Below, piece after piece: positions 14,373 through 25,367 of a stretch of DNA of 61,553 nt. A program made the position numbers and the translations under genes. The notes beneath the pieces are model-generated. The model saw only the letters and a list, made by a program, of their open reading frames with translations, did not search any database and was not told the origin of the DNA. Source of the stretch: Pseudomonadota bacterium (lineage in GTDB: Bacteria; Myxococcota_A; Polyangia; Haliangiales; Haliangiaceae); assembly GCA_022360315.1 (NCBI GenBank), contig JAKSDA010000060.1, positions 1-61,553 on the forward strand. Direction: 5' to 3'. Position 1 is the stretch's first letter, and every line of letters begins with the position of its first letter.

Positions 14373-17258
14373 TTACTCGTGATTTTTGTCGGTCTTTTTG
14401 TCGGTCTTTTTGTCGGTCTTTTTGTCGGTCTTTTTGTCCGTCTTTTTGCGGCGCAGACGCAAGACGGTGTTTTCGGTGATCGCATTGCGCAGATGGTTGA
14501 GATTCTCGGTCGTGACTGTGATCGGAATGCGCTCGGTACACTCGAAGCCAGCTCGACCGGCCAGGTCGGCGAGAAATTCGCCGGTCGGGATGCGCATGGG
14601 GGTCTGGCCGGCTGTGGTGAGATTGTCGCCGATGACGACAGTCGCCTGGCCACCGGGGCGGAGAAGCTGGTACCAGTTGGCCAGTACCGACTGCATATCA
14701 CCAAAAAAGCGCAAGAGCAGGGCGGCCAGGTTGCGGCGCCGAAACCCCACACCGCTGTCGCGATTGGCTCGATAAAGCCGGTCGATAAACTCCGTTACCG
14801 TCCCGGGCAGATGGCTGTACGCGTTGTTTTCGATGTCCCGGTCCAGAGCGCGCCGAACCCTCGGTGCGATCTCGCGAGAACCGGTCAATCCGGTCTCGAG
14901 CGGCTTGCGATCCCGACTCGTCATGCCGAACAAGATGAGGAGCGATAACCGATCGGTGTCGATATACGGCAACGCGGTTGCATAGGGCGGGCTGGTCACG
15001 ATCAGATCGACGCTGCCCGGGCCAAGACCCAGGGCGTCGAATGTCGAGCGGTCCCTGGCATCGCCCCGACACACCTGGGCCGGGGCGAGCGGGCAGGGCG
15101 AGTAGCCGCGGATCGACCAGAAATGCTCGAGCCGTTGCATTTGACTGCGCAGTCGCCCGGCAAAGAGGCCGAATACATCGGCGTCGCCGATCGGCTTCTT
15201 GCGGCGGCGTATGCGCAGATCCCTGGGCTCTTGCTGCGATACGTCCCGCACCATGCTCGACAGGATCACTTCGAAAAAGTCCCGGACCATTCCGGTGTAC
15301 TCGGTCCGGATCAGATCCAGTAACCAGATCAGTTTGTCGATGACCGGGACCGGAAACCAGCGCTCGATCTCGCTCGCGGCAGCGCTGTCAAAAAGGTCGC
15401 GACGTCGGGGCAACGGGCGCGGTGGGCGCTCCAGCTCATGGCCGAGCCGATGCGCAGCTCGCGACAGAACGTGCGGCTCTACATCGAGAATGCCCACCTT
15501 GACCCGTGCAATGACCGCGGCCAGGGGATGCAGGTCGCAACCGCGGGCGCGAAAGCCGTTGAGCCGAGCCTCGACAAGCGCGGTTCCACTGCCGCAGAAC
15601 GGATCGAGAACCGTTGAGCCGGGTGCCACACCGGCCAAGTTGATGAGCGCCTTGGCCAGTTGGGGATAGAACTTGCCCTTGTAGGGATGAATCCCGTGGC
15701 TGGCGTATTTGGAATCCTTGCGGGCCACCGGCCGGGCATTTTCAGGTGGCGGCTGCAGGTGCGTCGATCGGCCCTCCAGCAGGTCTTGCCAGGTCGGCTC
15801 GTCGCGCTCAGCCGAAACCCCGACCGAGCCGGTAAAGGCCAGACGCCGGGCCATGGTCGCCCGGTACGGATCGACAGAAATCCGCCAGCTGCCCGGTTCG
15901 CGCGGTCCGCGCAGGCCGAGAAGAGCTCTGGCCTCGCGCCAGCGCAAGAGCTCCTCGTAGGGCCACAGGCGATATCCCGGCGGACGCAGGGTCAGGGTCA
16001 GCCGGCGCGGAGATCTGCGCACGATCAGGATCCGCTCGGCAACCGCTCGCCGACCCGGTCCCACAAACGAGCGACGGTTGGGGTGAATGGGTCGCTCGAT
16101 GGCCCCAACCCACTCGAAGCCGACCTCGCGACCGACCGCCGCAAGTGCGTCTCTGCTGTTGTAGGTGTGGCCGCGATAGACCGCGTCACCCACGACCAGT
16201 GCGGCATAGCGACCCGGTTTGAGCACCCGATGCATGCATTCGAGGCAGCGCTTCATATCGTCCAGATATGACGAAAAGCCGGTCTTTTCTTTTTGATGGC
16301 GCAGATGCGAACCGACCTCGACGGCAAAGAGCTGGCCGGGATCGTAACCGAGCCAGAACAGGCGAAAGCGGTGGTAGAGATGGTAGTCGTTGCTGTTGCC
16401 GTAGGGCGGCGATGTGACGATGAGGTCGATCGACTGATCGGGGCATTGCTCGCGGCTCAGACATCGCGAGTCGAGTGTTTTGAACTCGGCCACTGCGTGG
16501 TGCAGGGCAGGCGCAGTATTCACCGCGTCTGTCACCACCCTGTCGAGGGCGTCGAGAAATCGCCGCAATCCCTCGCCACGTGCGATGGGACGGGGTCTGG
16601 CCGCATAACGGGTCTCGGAGTCCTGAAACGAGGCGCCGAGCACGATGCGGGACAGCGCGACCCAGGCGATATCCCGCGCTGCCGGGTCGGTCAGGCGCTC
16701 GATGGTATACCGGATCAACCCCAGTTCTGTGCGCGAGTTTTTCGGAAACCATTTTTCTATATTGGGAATGGCCGGAATGGTTGCCCGGGTGTCGGCCGTA
16801 CCGAGCTGGCTCAGCTCGTTTTCCAGCTGCGCGCGCATATGGGCCAGTTCGGCCTGAACCTGGCGAGTCGGACACATCGTCTTGACCCGGCCGATCAGCG
16901 CAGCGACCGGATTGGCGTCGATACTGAGGACCCGGCGGCCCAGCCGTACCGCCTCGACGGCCGTGGTACCACTGCCGCCAAACGGATCCAGGACCAGTTC
17001 TCCGGGCAGAGATAGCCTCGCGATCAGGTTGCCGGGCAGCTGCGGGATGAATTTGGCCGGGTAGGGATGGACATCGTGGGTGAGAAAACCGGTATCAGCG
17101 TCGGTGAACGACCAGTCTATGCTCTCGAGCGAGGCCAGTACAGCGGCCGCATCGCGCAGCTCGGCGCCGTCGGTGACCCCCCCGTAGTGCGGTGCAGATC
17201 GAATCGCCGGCCGGTCCGACAGCGACATTCCAGCCGCTTGATGTGGATTTCGAGACAT
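14373..17258 (-). CDS. Tandem two-domain DNA methyltransferase
   Basis: This encodes 961 residues with two full amino-methyltransferase domains. Domain 1 has the AdoMet motif DPFGGSGTT at about 91 and the catalytic TSPPYG at about 281; domain 2 has DPFCGSGTA at about 549 and TSPPYA at about 753. Both orders (AdoMet motif first, catalytic motif later) match alpha/beta-type N4/N6 MTases, and TSPPY favours N4-cytosine, though adenine is possible. HPYPAKF and HPYKGKF precede each AdoMet motif. No restriction endonuclease or specificity gene is adjacent, so it is an orphan or epigenetic methylase, possibly with two specificities. The C-terminus ends in five KKTD units encoded by 12-base repeats. 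No strong ribosome binding site precedes the ATG at 17258. Confidence 0.88.
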   Translation of the reverse strand: MSRNPHQAAGMSLSDRPAIRSAPHYGGVTDGAELRDAAAVLASLESIDWSFTDADTGFLTHDVHPYPAKFIPQLPGNLIARLSLPGELVLDPFGGSGTTAVEAVRLGRRVLSIDANPVAALIGRVKTMCPTRQVQAELAHMRAQLENELSQLGTADTRATIPAIPNIEKWFPKNSRTELGLIRYTIERLTDPAARDIAWVALSRIVLGASFQDSETRYAARPRPIARGEGLRRFLDALDRVVTDAVNTAPALHHAVAEFKTLDSRCLSREQCPDQSIDLIVTSPPYGNSNDYHLYHRFRLFWLGYDPGQLFAVEVGSHLRHQKEKTGFSSYLDDMKRCLECMHRVLKPGRYAALVVGDAVYRGHTYNSRDALAAVGREVGFEWVGAIERPIHPNRRSFVGPGRRAVAERILIVRRSPRRLTLTLRPPGYRLWPYEELLRWREARALLGLRGPREPGSWRISVDPYRATMARRLAFTGSVGVSAERDEPTWQDLLEGRSTHLQPPPENARPVARKDSKYASHGIHPYKGKFYPQLAKALINLAGVAPGSTVLDPFCGSGTALVEARLNGFRARGCDLHPLAAVIARVKVGILDVEPHVLSRAAHRLGHELERPPRPLPRRRDLFDSAAASEIERWFPVPVIDKLIWLLDLIRTEYTGMVRDFFEVILSSMVRDVSQQEPRDLRIRRRKKPIGDADVFGLFAGRLRSQMQRLEHFWSIRGYSPCPLAPAQVCRGDARDRSTFDALGLGPGSVDLIVTSPPYATALPYIDTDRLSLLILFGMTSRDRKPLETGLTGSREIAPRVRRALDRDIENNAYSHLPGTVTEFIDRLYRANRDSGVGFRRRNLAALLLRFFGDMQSVLANWYQLLRPGGQATVVIGDNLTTAGQTPMRIPTGEFLADLAGRAGFECTERIPITVTTENLNHLRNAITENTVLRLRRKKTDKKTDKKTDKKTDKKTDKNHE
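14382..14448 (-). repeat. 12-base tandem repeat encoding the KKTD tail
   Basis: The unit TTTTTGTCGGTC (plus-strand sense) is repeated about five times at the 3' end of the methyltransferase gene. Because 12 is a multiple of three, slippage would change the number of KKTD units without breaking the frame. Confidence 0.85.
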
Positions 17259-17265
17259 CGATCCT

Positions 17266-17354
17266 GTCGTGATGGCTTGTCGTGCTAATCTGTAGTGATA
17301 CGTGTGTCGTGATAGGTATGTATGTCGTGATAGGTACGTCGTTTCGTAGTGACC
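17266..17354. promoter_or_regulatory. Cluster of GTCGTGATA-type repeats upstream of the methyltransferase
   Basis: GTCGTGATG (17266), GTCGTGCTA (17279), GTAGTGATA (17292), GTCGTGATA (17306 and 17324) and GTAGTGACC (17346) all point the same way. The first three are 13 bases apart. The two perfect copies sit in an 18-base duplication (GTCGTGATAGGTA). The cluster starts 8 bases upstream of the methyltransferase start codon and lies in the divergent gap before mvaA, so it may be an operator array. No initiator gene is nearby, which argues against a replication iteron. Confidence 0.5.
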
Positions 17355-17651
17355 GAATCGAGATCAACCGATTTAACATCACCGCTGTGACATCGGTCGG
17401 GGCCAGGCTCGCCCGGTACCTGCGTTTTGACAAAGATCTAACCGTTTTCAACACGTTACGAATCCAGCCAGCGCGCTTGTCGAGTTCGGGCAGGGCGGTG
17501 ACTGGACAGCCGGCTCATGACCGAGAGCCAGTCACCAAAGAGCGAATCACCGGTATGTCGGGGCCAGATGGATATCGCGATGAAACAGGACTGATCGGGT
17601 GTTGTTCTGGCACTATCACCCCAGCGGGATCTCCCGCGATACTTTGGTTCC

Positions 17652-20919
<3,268 letters not shown>

Positions 20920-20931
20920 TCAAAAGGACTT

Positions 20932-21195
20932 ATGGGTCCTCTGGAATCCCCGCAAGAGCGTGTCATCCTGGGCATTGCCCATGCGCTGTTCATGAATCGC
21001 CTCCACCTCCTCCGTCTCACCGAGATCGTGCGTCTGCACATCGAGCCCGACGAGGAGGACGCTCAGATGGTGTTGCCGACCGACCTGGACAACGATCTCA
21101 AACAACAGGCCGTCGACTACGTACTGACCTGTTTTCCCGAGGAGTGGGCTGTGGTGATCGACCAGATCAAGTCGGAGTGGTTACAGCCCGCGTGA
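20932..21195 (+). CDS. Small acidic protein of unknown function at the end of the squalene operon
   Basis: This encodes 87 residues, with AAAGGACTT upstream of the ATG and only 12 bases after hpnD, so it belongs to the same transcript. It is helical and acidic (HIEPDEEDAQM, DLDNDLKQQAVDYVL) with no membrane segment. I do not recognise it; a partner or regulator of the synthases is possible from position alone. A palindrome that may end the transcript follows at 21218. Confidence 0.7.
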   Translation: MGPLESPQERVILGIAHALFMNRLHLLRLTEIVRLHIEPDEEDAQMVLPTDLDNDLKQQAVDYVLTCFPEEWAVVIDQIKSEWLQPA

Positions 21196-21217
21196 CCGCT
21201 GGCTGGACCAAGAATGG

Positions 21218-21250
21218 TAGCGGCGTTCGGGATTTTCCCGAACGCTGCTA
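21218..21250. repeat. TAGCAG/TTCGGGA palindrome, copy 1
   Basis: TAGCGGCGTTCGGGA at 21218-21232 pairs with 21236-21250 with one mismatch, with a 3-base loop. Related palindromes lie at 24216-24249 and 24336-24374. It sits 22 bases after the last gene of the squalene operon and before a convergent gene, where it could also stop transcription. Confidence 0.7.
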
Positions 21251-21356
21251 GCTCGGTGACTGCCTCGCAGCGGGGAATGGGGGCGACCGCGCCGTATCCG
21301 GTCGTGCAATGTACTACACCCGTTCATTGCAGACCAAGCGCTGATACAAACCCGAC

Positions 21357-23390
21357 TCACCAATAAAGGGGTACGTCACCTGCCTGGGCCGGCGTCTCGT
21401 CATCGCCGATTTCGTCGGTGTGACTGTAACCGAGCTGGCCACCCCAGTTGCCGCCCCAGCAGCGAATCTTGCCCGTGGACAGCTGAGCACAGGTATGCTG
21501 GCCGCCAGTTGACAGTCCAGTTACCGGACTGCCGACGTCGACATCCCCGGCCTTGGCTGCCTGGCGGCGGCGATCGGTGTCGCCATACCCCAGCTGGCCA
21601 TACCGATTGTATCCCCAGCACCGGAGCGCATTGTTGTCGAGTGTTGCGCACGTGTGCCGGTACCCGGCGTGGACGACAGTCGCCCGGCCGCTGACATCCA
21701 CATCGCCAGCCGAGGCGGGAGACTCGTTATCGCCCACGCGGTTGCCGAAGCCATAGCCGAGCTGACCGTACTGATCATTGCCCCAACAGCGCACCCTGCC
21801 CGCCGCAAGTATGGCACAGGTATGCTGGCCACCTGCCGAGAGCGCTGTGACCGGACCGCCGACGTCCACGTCCCCGGCAGAGGCCGGGGTTTCGTTGTCG
21901 CCGATATGGCGGTCGTTGCCATAGCCGAGCTGGCCGGCCGAGTTGTTCCCCCAGCACCGCACCTTGCCGGCGTAGAGTCGCGCACATGTGTGCCAGCCAC
22001 CTGCAGAGATGGCAAAGACAGGGCCGCCGATGTCGACGTTGCCAGCCGAAGCCGGAGTTTCGTTGTCGCCGATCGCAGTGGTGTTGCCGTAGCCGAGCTG
22101 ACCTTCATAATTGCGTCCCCAACAGCGGACCGCTCCTCCCTCGAGCAGGGCACAGGTGTGGTAGCTACCCGCGGTCAGCGCCACCACCGGACCGCCGACA
22201 TCGACGTCGCCGGCCTCGGCCGGCACTTCGTCATCGCCGATATGACCGCCCCCGCCGTAGCCGAGCTGGCCGTAAGGACTGTAGCCCCAACAGCGAACCG
22301 CATGGGTATCGAGCAGGGCACAGGTGTGAAAGTTTCCCGCGACCAGGTCCACGACGCGTCCGCCGACATCGACATTGCCCGCGCTGGCCGGCTCTTCGTC
22401 GTCGCCGATATGCTCGGTATGGCCATAGCCGAGTTGACCCAAATCGTTTTGTCCCCAGCAGCGAACCTCACCGCCACTCAGGAGGGCGCATGAATGCGCC
22501 CATCCGGTGACGACTTTGGCCACAGCAACGCATATATCAACGCCCTCATCGTAGCCGTATTCGGCGCCGATGTTGCTGGCGCAGAATGCGCCGGGGACAC
22601 AATCGAGGTCGCTATCGCAATCGCCCTGTCCGTGTTCGCATAAACAGGTTTCCGAACAATAATCCCAGGTACCGGCCAAAAATTCGTCGCAAGAATCGAT
22701 ACAGACATCGATATGGGCCGGGAAGCCAAAGCTGGCGCCGACATTGTGGATACACACCGCGCCGGACACGCATTCGCTGTCACTATCACAGTCGCCCTGT
22801 TCGGACTGGCAGGGACACGCATCCGAGCAATAATCCGGGGTGCCCGTGCCCATGCTCGGACAGACATCCATACATACATCGACCCCGGCATCCCAACCAA
22901 AGAGCTCCCCCATATCGCGCATACAAACATGACCCGGAGCGCAGTCCGAGTCGCTGTCGCAGTCACCCTCGCCGAGTTGGCACGGACAATCCGGACGGCA
23001 GTAGTCCCAGCCTCCTACCGTCTGCGGGCACGCCTGCGCTCGCGCAGTTGCCACAGCGGCGACATCACTCCGTCCATTGGTCACCGCGTTTTTTGCGCAA
23101 TCGTTCCAATCGGTCGCCAGAGCGTGCCGACCGCGATTGCCTGCCACGCGCAGACGATCGTCGCCGGGATTTGCCCTGTGGTCGTCGCCGTACTGGATTC
23201 CGATTTCGACCCAATCGCCCTCCGCGTCATCGCCGGGCGCGCAATCGTTGTTCGACGACAGTGACACATCCTGGTTCCACGAGGTGTCCTCCCCCGGCGA
23301 ACGTTCGGCATCGAGCGGCGCGCAGCCGGCCAATACGTGTCCACCGAGAATGAGAACGATCCCCGCGATGGTATATAGAGCGGTTTTCAC
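21357..23390 (-). CDS. RCC1-repeat lipoprotein with three Cys-rich modules
   Basis: This encodes 677 residues from a GTG start five bases after AGGAGG; the TTG codon just before is too close to the binding site. The signal peptide ends in the lipobox LAGC at about residue 23. From about 120 to 290 there are three roughly 55-residue Cys-rich units (WDYC..C.C..G.GDCDSDSDC.PG..C). After these come seven RCC1-type units (HTCALL..G.VRCWG.N..GQLGYG) that should close a seven-bladed propeller. It should sit on the cell surface or outer membrane and bind something; no enzyme motif is seen. In the sixth blade the usual IGDNE.PASAG is replaced by RRRQAAKAG, suggesting a small compensated deletion. Confidence 0.88.
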   Translation of the reverse strand: MKTALYTIAGIVLILGGHVLAGCAPLDAERSPGEDTSWNQDVSLSSNNDCAPGDDAEGDWVEIGIQYGDDHRANPGDDRLRVAGNRGRHALATDWNDCAKNAVTNGRSDVAAVATARAQACPQTVGGWDYCRPDCPCQLGEGDCDSDSDCAPGHVCMRDMGELFGWDAGVDVCMDVCPSMGTGTPDYCSDACPCQSEQGDCDSDSECVSGAVCIHNVGASFGFPAHIDVCIDSCDEFLAGTWDYCSETCLCEHGQGDCDSDLDCVPGAFCASNIGAEYGYDEGVDICVAVAKVVTGWAHSCALLSGGEVRCWGQNDLGQLGYGHTEHIGDDEEPASAGNVDVGGRVVDLVAGNFHTCALLDTHAVRCWGYSPYGQLGYGGGGHIGDDEVPAEAGDVDVGGPVVALTAGSYHTCALLEGGAVRCWGRNYEGQLGYGNTTAIGDNETPASAGNVDIGGPVFAISAGGWHTCARLYAGKVRCWGNNSAGQLGYGNDRHIGDNETPASAGDVDVGGPVTALSAGGQHTCAILAAGRVRCWGNDQYGQLGYGFGNRVGDNESPASAGDVDVSGRATVVHAGYRHTCATLDNNALRCWGYNRYGQLGYGDTDRRRQAAKAGDVDVGSPVTGLSTGGQHTCAQLSTGKIRCWGGNWGGQLGYSHTDEIGDDETPAQAGDVPLYW

Positions 23391-24215
23391 CAAGACCTCC
23401 TGTTGGTGATTCTGATCGGTTGATTGCCTGAGCGGAGCAGAATTCGAATCCGCACAAACTACATCTCGTCACAATCGAACGTTCACTATAGACTGGTCGA
23501 GTGTGCGATAGAAACCTAAAATGTGCCTTACTTGTGACCTGCGGTGTAGGATAGGTATGGCAAATTCGATATTTTGCGACGTTGTCCGACGTTGTCCGAC
23601 GTTGTGTGACGGAGCGCCCGAGGACCCATAGAGAGGGCCTCATGCCGAGTGTTTTGACCTATTTCTGGCCCTACTGCACGATGTACGCCATTTTGCCCGA
23701 ACCCGGTCGGCGCTTGCTCGATCCCGGCCTGTCACACGGTTGTCGCCCTCGATCGGGGAATTTACGGTATTCATAGTTCGTTTGGCCGTGTCCTTTACCG
23801 TAATTATATAGGCGATTTTTGACGACATTGCCCGACGTGTAATAGAGCCACTCTCAACCATCTCTGCGGCCAGGTCCGGGCATCATCACTGCTGGCGAGG
23901 TTGCTCGACTGGGCGGATATGCCTCGCGGTGGAAGTCGACGTATCGACTTTCATGGCTGTCATCGGGCGAAGATGGATAGACAGACTCGGTATTGTGTTC
24001 ACGCTTGTTGCGGGTCGGTCGAGCGCGACTGGATATATGCGTGCGCCACGGTCTGCCCTTCTGTCATGGCGGGTTAATCTGAAAGAGTGCTCTTGCCCGA
24101 GCTGCAGTCGCCCAAACTCACCGACTTCGACCTGGTCGCCGCCTCCGACACGGCCAGAGGAACCCACGCCGGCGCTCGGCACATTTCTGTACATAGCGCT
24201 CCGGTTTTGGGGGTC
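23391..24215. other. Gene-free spacer
   Basis: I find no convincing gene. At 23576-23610 the 10-base unit GTTGTCCGAC is repeated in tandem about three and a half times (the last copy reads GTTGTGTGAC). The remaining frames on both strands lack ribosome binding sites and protein-like composition. Confidence 0.4.
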
Positions 24216-24249
24216 TAGCAGAGTTCGGGAAAAATCCCGAACTCTGCTA
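24216..24249. repeat. TAGCAG/TTCGGGA palindrome, copy 2
   Basis: TAGCAGAGTTCGGGA at 24216-24230 and its exact reverse complement at 24235-24249 form a 15-bp perfect stem with a 4-base loop. A short relative of the GGGCAAAGCCC repeat begins directly after it at about 24257. Confidence 0.8.
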
Positions 24250-24492
24250 CCATTGTTGGGCAAAGCCCTCCGGCGGACTCCCGCCGGGCGCCCCATGTGC
24301 CCGAAATCGGCCGATCGCCGCTCTCGGCCGGGGCGCGCGCAGATTCGGGAAAACGTTTTTCCCGAATGCTGCTAGGCCGTCGCGCGGAACCAGCAAGATC
24401 CTGCGCAATACGTATGCCAGTAGCAGACCAACTCCGCCGACAATCACGAAGAACACAAGAAAATCGGGTCCATACATCTCGAGAACATTCAT
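24247..24492 (-). pseudogene. Truncated membrane protein gene ending inside a palindromic repeat
   Basis: GGAGGTGAGTCC precedes the ATG at 24492, so translation start is credible. Residues 1-39 (MNVLEMYGPDFLVFFVIVGG and on to LLVPRDG) form one membrane segment and resemble the start of TIGR04222-type membrane proteins, in which an N-PGP-FL-hydrophobic opening is usual. At about 24374 the frame enters the palindrome copy 3 (LAAFGKNVFPNL) and then repeat-derived arginine/proline-rich sequence to a stop at 24247. The C-terminal part of the original protein is missing. I read it as a gene cut by repeat insertion or rearrangement. Confidence 0.5.
24336..24374. repeat. TAGCAG/TTCGGGA palindrome, copy 3
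   Basis: The right arm TCCCGAATGCTGCTA (24360-24374) is well preserved; the left arm (24336-24350) has decayed at its outer bases (CGCGCAG in place of TAGCAGC). The centre AAAACGTTT is itself palindromic. Confidence 0.65.
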
Positions 24493-24919
24493 GGACTCAC
24501 CTCCGTTGGGTTTTGAACTGCCGCTGCCGCAGCTGGTTCAAAGTTGTTGCCAGGACGTACCGCAATGTATGTGCCTGAAATTCAACTATATAATATTATT
24601 GAATAGATGGATTTCATTCACGTGTACCCAAGCGTAATACATCGGCAAAATTCCCCATGTGTTGCTCACTACCGCGCAGCAATCAGCAAGCTGTCGACGT
24701 TGTCTGACCCGCCCAGTGCACCCGGGCTGGAACTGGCATGAGCACACATCGCCCCGTCACAAAACACGCTGGCTGGACACTGGCCATCGGTCCCGCATCC
24801 ACCTGTAAAGTGGGCAAACGATGTGTCCGCCGGGTTCAGGACAATGGCCACTCATGCAATTGTCGTCGTCTGGTGAAGCGAGGCTGGCAAGCCGGTGCGG
24901 TTTCTACGAAACTGGTGCC
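24493..24919. other. Spacer with a possible Cys-rich gene remnant
   Basis: On the minus strand 24669-24851 is open for 60 codons and contains CGTDGQCPASVFCDGAMCA, a pattern seen in Cys-rich segments of myxobacterial lipoproteins. It has no ribosome binding site or signal peptide and is probably a fragment. The AT-rich stretch at about 24585-24610 may hold the promoter of the truncated membrane protein gene. Nothing else is recognisable. Confidence 0.35.
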
Positions 24920-25366
24920 ATGACGGCAACTTCACTCCATCCAGCCGCACTCCTCGACGGCCTGGTCATCCGCGTCGACCATGTCGGAATCTGTGTCAGC
25001 GACATCGATGAGGCCGGACAGCCGTGGACCCAACTGCTCGGCTGTGAGGTGGTAGATCGCGAAGAGATCGCCTCGCAACAAGTGGCTGTGGGATGGTTGC
25101 GCCTGCCGGGCGAACAGACAAAAATCGAGCTCATCAGCTCACTGGGCAATGCCGGACTCGACAAATTCCTGGCCAAACGCGGCAACGCCATGCACCACGT
25201 GGCGATCTCGGTCACCGACATTCGCGAAGCTGTGCGCCGCATGAAAACCGCCGGCCTGCGGCTCATCGATCAAGAGCCTCGGCCGGGTGCAGGCGGTCAC
25301 CTGGTCGCGTTTCTCCACCCCTCGGCCATGGCCGGAACCCTGGTCGAACTGGTGCAAGCCGGCTAG
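24920..25366 (+). CDS. mce: Methylmalonyl-CoA epimerase
   Basis: This encodes 148 residues of the vicinal-oxygen-chelate fold in two halves: VDHVGICVSDIDEAG near 19-33 and MHHVAISVTDIREAV near 92-106, with the closing GTLVELVQ. These give the metal ligands His, His and Glu of the family. The enzyme interconverts the R and S forms of methylmalonyl-CoA between propionyl-CoA carboxylase and the mutase. The ATG at 24920 was preferred over the longer open frame because the fold starts soon after it; the ribosome binding site is weak. It converges with the CHAT-domain gene, with stop codons 1 base apart. Confidence 0.85.
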   Translation: MTATSLHPAALLDGLVIRVDHVGICVSDIDEAGQPWTQLLGCEVVDREEIASQQVAVGWLRLPGEQTKIELISSLGNAGLDKFLAKRGNAMHHVAISVTDIREAVRRMKTAGLRLIDQEPRPGAGGHLVAFLHPSAMAGTLVELVQAG

Positions 25367-25367
25367 C

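Noticed and set aside
14382..14448. 12-base repeat as a phase-variation switch for the methyltransferase
   Set aside because: The unit is a multiple of three, so slippage would not shift the frame; it can only change tail length.
17266..17354. Iteron-like repeats as a replication origin
   Set aside because: No replication initiator gene, DnaA boxes or AT-rich unwinding region is seen beside them; an operator array is simpler.
23576..23610. Tandem GTTGTCCGAC repeats as a CRISPR array
   Set aside because: The 10-base units are directly adjacent with no spacers and no cas genes occur in the window.
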